DNA of 64,000 nucleotides, from the NCBI GenBank assembly GCA_022072445.1, contig JAJVHV010000002.1, positions 62,001 to 126,000 on the forward strand, in the 5' to 3' direction. Both the position numbers and the translations under genes were made by a program. Below the pieces are notes generated by a model, which saw nothing but the letters and a program-made list of their open reading frames with translations, had not been told where the DNA came from and searched no databases. This document shows positions 1 through 9,800 of this stretch, piece after piece. The stretch's first letter is position 1. The number at the start of each line of letters is the position of its first letter. The DNA is from Phycisphaerae bacterium (GTDB lineage Bacteria; Planctomycetota; Phycisphaerae; UBA1845; Fen-1342).

Positions 1-267
1 CACGTCGCACAGCACGAGGTCGGCGGCGGGCACGTCGATTTCGTGGGTATCGGGCGGATGGCGCTGAGCTATCCGGAGCTGCCGCTGGACGTGCTGCGGG
101 AGCGGCCGTTGCAGCACAAGCGCATCTGCCGCACACTGAGCGACTGCACCAGCGCGCCACGGGCCGGGCTTGTCAGCGGTTGCTACCCCCTCGATCCGCA
201 CTACCGCGCCGCGCCGAGTGCCACGATCATGCACACACTCAAAAAACAGGCCGCGGAGCGCCCGTGA
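1..267 (+). CDS. NADH:flavin oxidoreductase, C-terminal end (partial)
   Basis: The reading frame is open from the first base and ends at the TGA at 265-267, so only the last 88 codons are present. The visible part carries the family's tail: [15 protein letters not shown], then a Cys-rich stretch with [12 protein letters not shown] and SGCYPLD. These resemble the end of the old-yellow-enzyme TIM barrel, where the GxGR segment contacts the FMN phosphate. The protein is expected to be a soluble, FMN-dependent NAD(P)H oxidoreductase; the substrate cannot be deduced. The stop overlaps the GTG start of the next gene (GTGA), implying translational coupling to the membrane protein downstream. The family call is fairly safe; the specific reaction is unknown. 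Confidence 0.75.
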   Translation, partial: HVAQHEVGGGHVDFVGIGRMALSYPELPLDVLRERPLQHKRICRTLSDCTSAPRAGLVSGCYPLDPHYRAAPSATIMHTLKKQAAERP

Positions 268-1667
268 ACCGAGACTCGCACGACGCACAAGGCTCTCCCG
301 ACAAGTCGATCGCGCCGCGAAGCGCGGAGAACAGCGACCTCGAGCGCGAGCGCCGCTTTCTGGCTGACCTCGAAACTCGGCCCTTTGGCGAGCGCGTCGT
401 CGGCTATCTGAAGCTGATCGGCCCGGGCTACATGCAGAGCGCCCTGACGCTCGGGGCGGGCACCGCCGCCTCGACGCTCTTCGCCGGCGCAGTGTTCGGC
501 TACAAGCTGCTCTGGGTCGCGCCGGTCGGAATGCTGCTGGGCGTGATCATGTTCATGGCCATCGCGCACCAGACGCTCTCGACCGGCGTGCGCCCGTTCG
601 ACGCGGTGCGGCGGTTTGCCGGCGCGCCGTTTGCGTACGGCTGGGCCGCGGCCGCGCTGCTCAGTTCGGTCATCTGGCATTTTCCGCAGTATTCGCTGGC
701 GGGCGCGACGCTCTCAGACATCGGCACCGCCGCGGGCCTGAACCTGCCGCGCCCAGCGGCCGGCGCGCTGGTGCTCGTCTGGGCCATCATTCTGTCCATG
801 ATGTACGGCACGTCGAACGCACTCATCCGCTGGTACGAGCGGCTGCTCAAGTACTTGGTCTGGCTGATCATCGCCTGCTTTCTCGCCGTCGTCGTGCGCA
901 CCGGAATCAGCGACTGGGGAGCTCTGGTGCGCGGATTCCTCGCGTTCGAGGTGCCCGCCCCGCGCAACGGCGTCAGCGGCACCACGCTGGTGGTCAGCGG
1001 GCTGGCCGCGGCAGTGGGTGTGAACATGACGTTTCTCTACCCGTATAGCCTGCTGTCGCGCGGCTGGGGGCGCGAGCATCGCCGCCTGGCGCGATTCGAC
1101 TTGTGGTCGGGCATGTTCGTGCCCTATGTGCTGGCGACCAGCCTGATGCTGATCGCTACCGCCAACACGATCTACCTCGATCCGTCGTTCAAGGCTGCCA
1201 GCCTGTCACCGATCGAGGCCTCGCGCATCCTGGCGGCGGTGATCGGTCCGACACTTGGGCGTGTGATCTTCAACCTCGGGCTCCTGGCCATGGCGCTCAG
1301 CACCATCAGCCTGCACATGGTCGCCTGCGGTTTCGTGTGCAGCGAACTTTTCGGCTGGAAGATCGGCGACTGGCGCTACCGGCTGGCCATGCTGCTGCCG
1401 ACGCCGGGCGTGCTCGGCACGGTCTTCTGGGCGAAGATGGCCGTCTGGGTCGCCGTACCGACGAACATCATCTGCGGATTTCTGCTGCCGCTGGCATACT
1501 TGGCGTTCGTCAGGCTGCAAGTCAGCCGAAAGTACCTGGGCGACGATCGCCCGCGCGGCCTGCGCGGCGCCGCGGCACTGGCCGCGATGATCCTCAGCAC
1601 GGCGCTGCTGACGGGCTTTCTCGCGTGGCAGGCGTGGCAGGCGCTGCGGCCGCTGTGGAGCACCTGA
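264..1667 (+). CDS. Nramp-like divalent metal transporter family protein
   Basis: 467 codons from a GTG at 264 that overlaps the preceding stop. An upstream start at 180 would lie deep inside the previous gene, so the GTG is preferred. After a polar N-terminus of about 45 residues comes [17 protein letters not shown], resembling the first transmembrane helix of Nramp/MntH proteins, followed by roughly ten more hydrophobic helices to the C-terminus. It should be an inner-membrane secondary transporter. The classical DPGN and MPH metal-site motifs are not clearly present, so the substrate may differ from Mn/Fe; planctomycetes carry many such divergent Nramp-related proteins. Coupling to the flavin oxidoreductase suggests a shared process that cannot be named from sequence. 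Confidence 0.65.
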   Translation: MNRDSHDAQGSPDKSIAPRSAENSDLERERRFLADLETRPFGERVVGYLKLIGPGYMQSALTLGAGTAASTLFAGAVFGYKLLWVAPVGMLLGVIMFMAIAHQTLSTGVRPFDAVRRFAGAPFAYGWAAAALLSSVIWHFPQYSLAGATLSDIGTAAGLNLPRPAAGALVLVWAIILSMMYGTSNALIRWYERLLKYLVWLIIACFLAVVVRTGISDWGALVRGFLAFEVPAPRNGVSGTTLVVSGLAAAVGVNMTFLYPYSLLSRGWGREHRRLARFDLWSGMFVPYVLATSLMLIATANTIYLDPSFKAASLSPIEASRILAAVIGPTLGRVIFNLGLLAMALSTISLHMVACGFVCSELFGWKIGDWRYRLAMLLPTPGVLGTVFWAKMAVWVAVPTNIICGFLLPLAYLAFVRLQVSRKYLGDDRPRGLRGAAALAAMILSTALLTGFLAWQAWQALRPLWST

Positions 1668-1721
1668 CGCCCCGGCCAAAGTTCTCGGGAACCGGGTCAT
1701 TGCCCATCCGCGGAGTACGGG

Positions 1722-2930
1722 ATGCTCGTCGCACCCAATGAGCTGATCGAGCGTGCCCGCGCGGAACTGACCGCGCTGCCCGCGGCTGCATCCGTGCGCT
1801 TGGCCTACGCCGCGGCACATGTCGTCATGCGCGACGAATACGCGAACTGTACCCACACTCCGGATCATCCCGCCGACGCGGCCACACTCGAGCCGTACAT
1901 CGACTGGGACGCGACGCTCGACATCCGCCGGCGTTTGGCGTTGCGCGGCTTCGGCATCGCCGAGGCGATGGACACCGCCCAGCGTTTCGCGATCGGTTGG
2001 GAGAATGCCGCGCGGCTCATCACTCAGACGGGCGACCTGTCGCCGCCGGTCCCATTCATCGCCGGGGCCGGTGCCGACGGCGTGGCGCCGCCCGCCGCCG
2101 CGCCGCCGGCGCGTCGCCGCTGGACTCCGCTGATCGACGAGGTCATCCGCCAGGCCCACTTCATACGGTCTGCCGGCGGACTGCCGATCATCCTGCCGCT
2201 TCCCACGCTGGTCCGCAGCGCCGCGACGCCGCCGGAATTCTTCGAAGTCTACGCCGCGATCATTCGAGCCGTGCCGGGCCCGCTCTTCGTGCATTGGCTC
2301 GGCGAAGCCTTCATGCCGGAACTGCGCGGCTATTTTCCCGCCGACAGCTTCGAACGAATCATGGAACTGGACCCCGCGAAGGTGCGCGGCGTCAAGCTCT
2401 CACTGCTCGACCCGGCTCGCGAAATCGACATTCGCCAGCGCCTGCTGGCGCGCGACCAGATCGTCCTGACCGGCGACGACCTTCACTTTCCGGAGCTGAT
2501 CGCCGGCGACGCGGGCGCCGACCTGCGTTGGAGTTCGATCGACGACGGCCGCGGCGCGCGGCCGCTGGCGCTGGGCGATTTCGGCCACGCGCTGCTCGGC
2601 ATCCTCGACGCCATTTCCGAGCCGGCCAGTCTGGCGCTTCAGTTTCTGGCACACGCCCGACACGACCGTTACCTCGACCTGATGGCGCCCTGCGCGCGCC
2701 TCGCCGCCGCGATCTTCGAGCCGCCCACCTGGCGCTATAAGGCCGGGCTGGCGCTGATCGCGTGGCTGAACGGCTGGCAAACGAATCGCATGCTCGTCAA
2801 TCATGAGGAACGCGTGCCCGGCATCGCGTATGATCGTCGCGTGGCGGAGCTGGCGCTTGCCGCCGGCTGCATCACGCCCAGCGACGTCGCCGTCGATCGG
2901 CTTGCGACACTGACGAGGGATTCGACATGA
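1722..2930 (+). CDS. DUF993 / dihydrodipicolinate synthase-like protein
   Basis: 402 codons; ATG preceded by a GGAG-like site. The N-terminal half contains YIDWDATLDIRRRLALRGFG and GIAEAMDTAQR, then a barrel-like region with GLPIILPLPTL, FVHWLGEAF and VRGVKLSLLD. This matches the DUF993 family, a DHDPS-like TIM-barrel group that often sits beside Gfo/Idh oxidoreductases in sugar-degradation clusters. An aldolase-type reaction on a sugar derivative is inferred only. Residues about 117-130 form an Ala/Pro-rich insertion (PPAAAPPARR) at a probable loop. The last codons overlap the ATG of the next gene (ATGA at 2927-2930), so the pair is one transcriptional and translational unit. Confidence 0.7.
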   Translation: MLVAPNELIERARAELTALPAAASVRLAYAAAHVVMRDEYANCTHTPDHPADAATLEPYIDWDATLDIRRRLALRGFGIAEAMDTAQRFAIGWENAARLITQTGDLSPPVPFIAGAGADGVAPPAAAPPARRRWTPLIDEVIRQAHFIRSAGGLPIILPLPTLVRSAATPPEFFEVYAAIIRAVPGPLFVHWLGEAFMPELRGYFPADSFERIMELDPAKVRGVKLSLLDPAREIDIRQRLLARDQIVLTGDDLHFPELIAGDAGADLRWSSIDDGRGARPLALGDFGHALLGILDAISEPASLALQFLAHARHDRYLDLMAPCARLAAAIFEPPTWRYKAGLALIAWLNGWQTNRMLVNHEERVPGIAYDRRVAELALAAGCITPSDVAVDRLATLTRDST

Positions 2931-4429
2931 GCGTCATTGATCGGCGCGGATTTCTGAAATCGTCGCTCGCCGCGGCCGCGACCACTGCATTCCCCATGCC
3001 GGCCCTTGGGCGCATTCGCGGCGCCAACGAAGACTTGCGCGTCGCCTGCGTCGGCGTCCACGGACAGGGACAGACGCACATCGCCGGTTTCTCGAACATC
3101 CCCGGCGTCCGCGTCGTCGCGCTGTGCGATGCCGATGCGCAGGTCCTCGACGAGCGCGCCAAGTTCTTCGCCGAGCGCAAGCGGCCGATCGACCTCGTCC
3201 GCGACGTGCGCAAGCTGCTGGAGCGCAAGGACGTCGACATCATCACCATCGCCACGCCGAACCATTGGCACGCGCTGATGACCGTCTGGGCCTGCCAGGC
3301 CGGCAAGGACGTGTATTGCGAGAAGCCAGTCTCGCACAACGTCTCCGAGGGCCGCCGAGCCGTCGAGGCCGCCGCCCGCCACAGCCGCATCGTGCAAACC
3401 GGCACACAGAGCCGCTCGGCGCCCGGCATCCGCGACGCGATCGCATTTGTTCACGCCGGCAAACTCGGCAAATCGCTCGTCTCGCGCGGCTTCTGCTACA
3501 AACCGCGCGGCTCGATCGGCCGCACCACCGGCGACCAGACGATCCCCGCCAGCGTCGACTACGACCTCTGGACCGGGCCCGCGGCGCTGCTTCCGCTCCG
3601 CCGCAAAAGTCTGCACTACGATTGGCACTGGGTGTGGAACACGGGCAACGGCGACGTGGGCAACCAGGGCATTCACCAGATGGACATCGCCCGCTGGGCG
3701 CTGGGCGTCGACCGCCTTTCGAGCCGCGTGCTGAGCGTCGGCGGGCGCTACGGCTACATCGACGATGCCGAGACGCCCAACACGCAAGTCGCGATTCACG
3801 AATTCGACGCGCCCGCTGCCGCGGCTCCGCTCGTTTTCGAGGTGCGCGGCCTGCCCACCGACGGCTACCGCGGGGCGAAGATCGGCAACGTGATCGAGTG
3901 CGAGAATGGATACGTCGTGCTGGACACGGATGGCGGAAAGGCATTGGACCGCGACGGCGGCGAAATCTGCAAGTTCGAGTCGCACGACGACGCCGGCGCG
4001 CTGCATCGCGCCAATTTCATCGACGCCGTACGCGCGCGCGACGCTTCGAAGTTGAACGCCAGCATCCTCGAAGGACACCTCTCCAGCGCGCTGTGCCACA
4101 CGGCGAACATTTCGTATCAGCTCGGCCGAACCGCGACGCTCGACGAGACCCGCGCGGCGGTCGCGTCGCATGGGCAGCATGCGGCACTGGCCGCGGAAGC
4201 GCTCGAGCGCCTGGCACAACACGTTGCGGCCCGCTTCACCGATCATGCCGGGCAGTTCGGCGCCGCCGTCGACCTGCCGCGCGTCGATCCGTCCGCCGTC
4301 AGAATCGCGCTGGGGGGAGCGCTGGCGATGGACCCGGCGTCCGAGCGCTTCCGCGACAACCCGGCGGCCGACGCCCTGTGCTCGCGCACCTACCGCGCGC
4401 CGTATCTGCTGCCGTCGGTCGCATCGTAG
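2927..4429 (+). CDS. Gfo/Idh/MocA family oxidoreductase with Tat signal
   Basis: 500 codons; starts inside the stop of the DUF993 gene (ATGA). The N-terminus RRGFLKSS (residues 6-13) followed by an Ala-rich stretch is a twin-arginine export signal, so the protein is probably folded with NAD(P) in the cytoplasm and exported. A Rossmann segment (VACVGVHGQGQTH, from about residue 39) and the EKP motif with Lys133 identify the Gfo/Idh/MocA family. The C-terminal half holds DWHWVWNTGNGDVGNQGIH and a GYRGAKIGN loop typical of planctomycete secreted members. Substrates are usually sugars or sugar derivatives; no specific one can be assigned. Confidence 0.8.
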   Translation: MSVIDRRGFLKSSLAAAATTAFPMPALGRIRGANEDLRVACVGVHGQGQTHIAGFSNIPGVRVVALCDADAQVLDERAKFFAERKRPIDLVRDVRKLLERKDVDIITIATPNHWHALMTVWACQAGKDVYCEKPVSHNVSEGRRAVEAAARHSRIVQTGTQSRSAPGIRDAIAFVHAGKLGKSLVSRGFCYKPRGSIGRTTGDQTIPASVDYDLWTGPAALLPLRRKSLHYDWHWVWNTGNGDVGNQGIHQMDIARWALGVDRLSSRVLSVGGRYGYIDDAETPNTQVAIHEFDAPAAAAPLVFEVRGLPTDGYRGAKIGNVIECENGYVVLDTDGGKALDRDGGEICKFESHDDAGALHRANFIDAVRARDASKLNASILEGHLSSALCHTANISYQLGRTATLDETRAAVASHGQHAALAAEALERLAQHVAARFTDHAGQFGAAVDLPRVDPSAVRIALGGALAMDPASERFRDNPAADALCSRTYRAPYLLPSVAS

Positions 4430-4480
4430 CCCGCGCCTCGAACTCGGCGGAGTTCTGCGTGCTCGTATGCTCCTGACGCT

Positions 4481-4540
4481 GCAGGGTGACGCAGGGTGAC
4501 GCAGGGTGACGCAGGGTGACGCAGGGTGACGTAGCGTGAC
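4481..4540. repeat. 10-bp tandem repeat (GCAGGGTGAC) beside REP palindromes
   Basis: Six head-to-tail 10-bp units fill 4481-4540: five are perfect GCAGGGTGAC and one reads GTAGCGTGAC. The array runs directly into the first REP-type hairpin, whose flank begins GCAGGGTG, so the units look like multiplied copies of the hairpin's 5' flank. No coding function is apparent. Confidence 0.85.
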
Positions 4541-4544
4541 GCAG

Positions 4545-4596
4545 GGTGGGCCGTGCCCACCTGCCTCGACGTGACGTAGGGTGGGCCGTGCCCACC
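4545..4596 (+). repeat. Two REP-type palindromes upstream of RAYT gene
   Basis: Two copies of a perfect 7-bp stem with a 3-base loop, GGTGGGC-CGT-GCCCACC, lie at 4545-4561 and 4580-4596 in the same orientation, each preceded by a GTAGG/CAGG flank. A third copy in inverted orientation lies after the transposase gene at 5173-5189. Such flanking REP hairpins are the expected substrate of the neighbouring REP-associated tyrosine transposase. Confidence 0.8.
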
Positions 4597-4616
4597 TTTC
4601 CCGATATCCTAAATCA

Positions 4617-5168
4617 ATGCCTGAATACCGCCGGCGCTACGAACCTGGCGCGGCATACTTCTTCACCGTCGTCACCGAACGGCGAATGCCGCTGTTCAAT
4701 AATGCGCGGGCGCGGGCGCTGCTCCACGAGGCATTCGTCCAAACGCGCCGACGAATGCCATTCGAGCTCTGGGCGACCGTCTTGCTCCCGGACCACCTAC
4801 ACTGCATCTGGGTCTTGCCGCCTGCAGATGCGGATTTCTCCACGCGCTGGTCAATGCTCAAGCGGCGATTCAGCCAAGACTGGCTGGCGGCGGAAGGGCG
4901 CCGGCGCCGCCTGACACCCAGCCAAGCGAAACACCGTGAGTCCGGAGTCTGGCAGCGGCGATTCTGGGAACACGTCATCCGTGACGAGCGTGAGTTGTTT
5001 GCCTATCGCGACTATGTTCACCTCAACTCGGTCAAGCATGGCCTGGTGAGCCACCCACACGATTGGAAATGGTCCAGCGTTCACCGCCATCTGCGCGACG
5101 GCTGGCTGACGCCGGATTGGACGGCTGCCCCGCCCGTCAGTGTTGACGTTCGCGGTGAAGTGAGATGA
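4617..5168 (+). CDS. REP-associated tyrosine transposase (RAYT), Y1_Tnp/IS200-like
   Basis: 183 codons from the ATG at 4617; an in-frame start at 4581 lies inside the second REP palindrome and is rejected. The protein starts PEYRRRYEPGAAYFFT, carries the HUH metal-binding pair His60-x-His62 in PDHLHCIW, and has YVHLNSVKHG near the C-terminus with Tyr133 as the likely nucleophile. The family cuts and joins single-stranded REP hairpins and is thought to spread REP/REPIN elements rather than to move like an insertion sequence. The inverted arrangement of REP copies around it fits this. It appears intact and single-copy in the window. Confidence 0.88.
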   Translation: MPEYRRRYEPGAAYFFTVVTERRMPLFNNARARALLHEAFVQTRRRMPFELWATVLLPDHLHCIWVLPPADADFSTRWSMLKRRFSQDWLAAEGRRRRLTPSQAKHRESGVWQRRFWEHVIRDERELFAYRDYVHLNSVKHGLVSHPHDWKWSSVHRHLRDGWLTPDWTAAPPVSVDVRGEVR

Positions 5169-5172
5169 CGGC

Positions 5173-5189
5173 GGTGGGCACGGCCCACC
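5173..5189 (-). repeat. REP-type palindrome, inverted copy downstream of RAYT
   Basis: GGTGGGC-ACG-GCCCACC followed by CTACCTGC. Its reverse complement reproduces the upstream copies including the GTAGG flank, so it faces the two hairpins at 4545-4596. Just beyond, 5206-5232 resembles 4453-4480 (both contain GCGTGCTC and TGCTCCTGACGCT), giving an imperfect direct repeat on either side of the unit. Confidence 0.75.
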
Positions 5190-5220
5190 CTACCTGCTTC
5201 GCGCGGTTCAGCGTGCTCTC

Positions 5221-6825
5221 GTGCTCCTGACGCTCACAACGACGCGCTCACCAGCAACCGACCTCGGTTGGCTGCTGCACAAGCACCCGGCCAAAGTCCA
5301 GTCGTTCGAGTTGGCGTTCGGACGCGCGCACGTGTTCTACGCCGAGGCGAACGCACAGCGCTGCACCGCGGCGCTCCTGCTGGATGTCGATCCGGTCGGG
5401 CTGGTGCGCCGCCGCGGCGGCCCGGCTGGCGAGGGGTTCTCGCTGCGGCAATACGTGAACGACCGCCCATACGTCGCCAGCAGCTTCATGAGCGTCGCCA
5501 TCGCGCAGGTGTTCGGCTCGGCGCTGGGCGGGCGATGCAAGGACCGGCCCGAATTGGCTGAGGAGGTCCTGCCGCTGGAGGCGCGCATCGCCGTTCTGCC
5601 GTGCCGTGGCGGCGACGCTTTTCTCCGCCGGCTGTTCGAGCCGCTCGGATACGCCGTTGAGGTTCAGCGCCATGCCCTCGACCCGAAGTTCGTCGATTGG
5701 GGCGAAAGCCCCTACTTCACCGTGACGCTGCGCGGCAACCAGCGGCTCTGCGACCTGCTCACGCATCTGTACGTGCTGATTCCTGTTCTCGACAACGACA
5801 AGCACTATTGGGTCGGCGACGACGAGGTGGACAAGCTGCTCCGCCGGGGCGCAGGCTGGCTGGCATCGCATCCCGAGCGCGACGCGATTACGCGGCGATA
5901 CCTCAAGCATCAATGGAGCCTGGCGCGCGAAGCGCTCACCCGCCTCGCCGAGGAAGATCATCCCGACCCTGACGAGGAGCTGCTGGAACACGCGCTGCAG
6001 GAGGCCGCCCTCGAAGCGTCGATTTGTTGCAGCGAGGCGCCGACGTCCAATGTAGCACAGCCGCCCTCGGCTGTGCCGCCCTCGGGTGTGACCCGCGATG
6101 GCGACGCGTCACCCGACTCGTTCACCGCCGAAGCGACGCTCAGCGACGGTGCCGAGAGCGCTCCGACGTTGAATTCCCAGCGCCTCGCAACCGTCCTCGC
6201 CGTGCTGCGCGGATGCGGCGCGACCTCCGTGCTCGACGTCGGCTGCGGCGAAGGCAGACTCCTTCGGCTGCTCCTGGAAGACATGGTGGACGAGCCGCGC
6301 GCCTCAGCCCGCGCGGCGGCGACACGCACCCCGCGCTTCCAGCGCATCGTCGGCATGGACGTATCTCTGCGATCGCTTAAGGCCGCGGCGGAACGGTTAC
6401 GGCTTGATCGTATGCCGCCGTTGAAGCGCGCGCGGATCGAACTGATCCACGGTTCGCTGATGTACCGCGACGGACGACTGCGGATCGATGCCGCGACCCC
6501 GTTTGACGCGGCGACGTGCGTCGAAGTGATCGAACACCTGGATCCGCCGCGCCTGGCCGCGTTTGAGCGCGTGATCTTCGAGTTTGCCCACCCGCGCGTG
6601 GTGATCGTCACCACGCCAAACCGCGAGTACAACGTGAAATGGGAATCACTGCCTGCGGGTCAGTTCCGGCACCGCGATCACCGCTTCGAGTGGACGCGGG
6701 CGGAGTGTGAGAACTGGGCGCGCCGTGTCGCCGGACGATTCGGCTACGCGGTGCGGTTTTTGCCGATCGGGCCTCAGGACGCGGTGGTGGGAGCGCCGAC
6801 GCAGATGGGGGTCTTCCAGCGTTGA
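5221..6825 (+). CDS. hen1: 3' terminal RNA ribose 2'-O-methyltransferase Hen1
   Basis: 534 codons from a GTG; the N-terminus LLTLTTTRSPATDLGWLLHK matches the usual beginning of bacterial Hen1. The N-terminal half is the Hen1-specific domain that activates the Pnkp ligase. The C-terminal half is a SAM methyltransferase: DVGCGEG (SAM site), then Glu435, Glu438 and His439 in EVIEHL and His484/His487 in RHRDH, the metal ligands needed to methylate the terminal 2'-OH of an RNA. It ends overlapping the TTG start of pnkp, the classical bacterial RNA-repair operon in which ends are healed, sealed and marked against re-cleavage. Residues about 272-322 form a low-complexity linker containing NVAQPPSAVPPS, encoded by a dispersed palindromic repeat inserted in frame. 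Confidence 0.93.
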   Translation: MLLTLTTTRSPATDLGWLLHKHPAKVQSFELAFGRAHVFYAEANAQRCTAALLLDVDPVGLVRRRGGPAGEGFSLRQYVNDRPYVASSFMSVAIAQVFGSALGGRCKDRPELAEEVLPLEARIAVLPCRGGDAFLRRLFEPLGYAVEVQRHALDPKFVDWGESPYFTVTLRGNQRLCDLLTHLYVLIPVLDNDKHYWVGDDEVDKLLRRGAGWLASHPERDAITRRYLKHQWSLAREALTRLAEEDHPDPDEELLEHALQEAALEASICCSEAPTSNVAQPPSAVPPSGVTRDGDASPDSFTAEATLSDGAESAPTLNSQRLATVLAVLRGCGATSVLDVGCGEGRLLRLLLEDMVDEPRASARAAATRTPRFQRIVGMDVSLRSLKAAAERLRLDRMPPLKRARIELIHGSLMYRDGRLRIDAATPFDAATCVEVIEHLDPPRLAAFERVIFEFAHPRVVIVTTPNREYNVKWESLPAGQFRHRDHRFEWTRAECENWARRVAGRFGYAVRFLPIGPQDAVVGAPTQMGVFQR

Positions 6826-9800
6826 CAATCGCAATCCCCGAACTCGCGCTCGTCGTCCTCGTCGGCCCCTCCGGCTCCGGCAAGTCGACCTTCGCGCGCA
6901 GGCACTTCAAGCCGACCGAGGTGCTCAGCAGCGACAACTGCCGGGCGCTGGTCAGCGATGACGAAAACGACCTGTCGGCCACCGGCGACGCCTTCGACAT
7001 CTTGCACTACGTCGCCGCCAAACGGCTCGCCGCCGGAAGGCTCACCGTCATCGACGCGACCAGCGTCAAGCCGGAGGACCGCAAGCCGCTGGTGCAGCTC
7101 GCACGCGACTATCACTGCCTGCCGGTCGCGATCGTGTTCGACGTCGGCGCTGGAATCTGCGCGGAGCGCAACGCCCAGCGGCAGGATCGGAGCAACCTGC
7201 GCAGCGAGTTGATTCGCAATCAGCAGAGCGCGATGCGGCGCGGACTTCGCTTCCTGCGTAAGGAGGGCTTTCGCCACGTCTACCGCCTTGAAACGCCAGA
7301 GGAGGTGGATGCGGCGATCATTCAGCGTGAGCCGCTGTGGAACAATCTCAGACATGACCACGGCCCGTTCGACATCATCGGCGACGTGCACGGCTGTTTT
7401 GACGAACTGGTGGAGCTGCTCGGGCGTTTGGGGTATGCGGTTGCAGAGAGACACGAAGCTGCGCAGCCACGCAGCCACGAAGAGAGCCACGAAGCCACGC
7501 AGCCACGAAGCCTCGGAGAGGGAGACGCGCCAACGGGAGCCGCAGTAGCGTCGGCCCTTCGTGGCCACGCGCCTTCGGCCCGCCCTGACGACGCACAAAC
7601 ACCGCCTGTAGCGTCGGCCCTCCGTGGCCACGCGCCTTCGGCCCGCCCTGACGACGCACAAACACCGCCTGTAGCGTCGGCCCTCCGTGGCCACGCCGGA
7701 TTTCACATCACGCCGCCGCCGGGACGCAAGGCGGTGTTTCTCGGCGATCTCGTCGACCGCGGCCCAGGAATTCCGCAGGTGCTGCGGCTTGTGATGAGCA
7801 TGGTCGCCGACGGCGTCGCGCTCTGCGTCCCGGGCAACCACGACGTCAAGCTGATGCGCAAGCTCCGCGGCAAGGACGTGCAGATCACGCACGGCCTGGC
7901 CGAGAGCCTCGCGCAGCTCGAGGCGGAGTCGCCCGAGTTCCGGCAGCAGGCGGCGGACTTCATCGACGAACTGGTCAGCCACTACGTCCTCGACGACGGC
8001 CGCCTCGTCGTCGCCCACGCCGGCATGAAAGCCGAGATGCAGGGCCGCGGCTCGGGAAAAGTGCGCGAGTTCGCGCTCTACGGCGAGACCACCGGCGAGA
8101 CCGACGAGTTCGGCCTGCCGGTCCGCTACAACTGGGCCGCCGAGTACCGCGGCCAGGCAACCGTTGTCTACGGCCACACGCCCGTGCCCGAGCCCGAATG
8201 GCTGAACCGTACAATCAACATCGACACGGGCTGCGTCTTCGGCGGACGGCTGACGGCGCTGCGCTATCCGGAGCTTGAGCGGGTGTCGGTCTCGGCGCGG
8301 CGCGTCTACGCCGAACCGCGGAAGCCGTTTCTTGGCCGCGAGTTCGGCACGCGCCGCGATGGAATCACGTATGCGCCCCGGACGGGTGCGTGTGCCGTGA
8401 TTCGCGCTGACGATGGGCGCGTCGCGATCATGCGGACGCCCATGGGGGATTTCCTGCCCGGCGGCGGCGCTGATCCCGGCGAGACGGCCGAACAGACGCT
8501 CCGCCGCGAAGTGCTCGAAGAGTGCGGCTGCGACGTGCGGATAGGGCGCGAGATAGGCCAGGCAGCGGAGTACGTCGATTCGCGCGACGCCGGTCCGGTC
8601 CGCAAGCAGATTGCGTTCTTTGAAGCCGCCCTGGGCGAGCGTATTCGGCAGCCATCCGAGCCCGATCATCAGCTCGTGTGGCTCGACGCGGTCGACGCCG
8701 CACGCGGCATGGCGCATGAATCTCACGCGTGGGCGATTCGCGAAGTGACGAATCCCGTCTCGCCCGTGCCGACCGGCGCATGCTCCAATGCCGGCCTCCC
8801 CGTCCAGCATGCCTACGACGACGTCTTGGACCTCGCCGACCTGCTTGGCAAGCGGATCATCTCCACGCGCCTGCACCGCAGCGTGATCATCAGTGCCGAG
8901 CGCGGCGCGGCGGCGCTCGAAGTCATGAGCCGCTTCGCCGCCAACCCCAAGTGGCTGATCTACCTCCCGCCCACGATGTCGCCGTGCGAGACCTCGCAGG
9001 AGCCCGATCGGCTGGAGCATCCGCGCGACGCGTTTGCCTACTACCGCGATCACGGCCAGCCGCGCGTCGTGTGCCAGGAGAAACACATGGGCTCGCGCGC
9101 CGTCGTGATCGTCTGCCGCCAGGCGAGCGTCGCGCGCCGCCGCTTCGGCGTCGTCGAAGACGGGCGCGGCATCGTCTACACGCGCACCGGCCGGCGCTTC
9201 TTCGACGACCCGGCGCATGAAACCGAGCTCCTGAACCGGGTCGACGCCGCGTTGATCGCGTCCGGACTTTGGGACGATTTGCAGACCGATTGGATCTGCC
9301 TCGACTGTGAGTTGATGCCCTGGTCGGCGAAAGCCAAAGCCCTCTTGCAGGAGCAGTACGCCGCCGTCGGTGCCGCGTCCCGCGCCGCGCTGGCCGACGC
9401 GGCGCTGCTGCTGGACCGCGCTCACGCAGGCGCCACCCCGCCAACCACCGAGCCGGTGCGCGGCCCGTGCCCCGACTCGGCGGGCCCCGCCGGCGCGAGT
9501 TCCGCTTGTCCCGGCCTGGCAGGTTCTGCGGGCGAAGCCCCGCCGGGCTCAGACCGGCCTGCCCCGTTGAGCGCTTTGAGGGATCGGATCCGCCAGCGCG
9601 CCCTGTTGGTCGACCGCTACGTCCTGGCTTACCAGCAGTACTGCTGGAGCGTCGCTTCGATCGCAGACCTGAAGGTCGCGCCATTTCACATCCTCGCGAC
9701 CGAGGGCCGCGTCTACGCCGACCGCGACCACGCCTGGCACATGAACACGCTCGCGCAGCTCTGTGCGGCGGGCGACGGCGTGCTGCTCGCGACGCCGTTC

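Noticed and set aside
6774-9425. 883-codon minus-strand ORF
   Set aside because: Antisense to pnkp; no family features.
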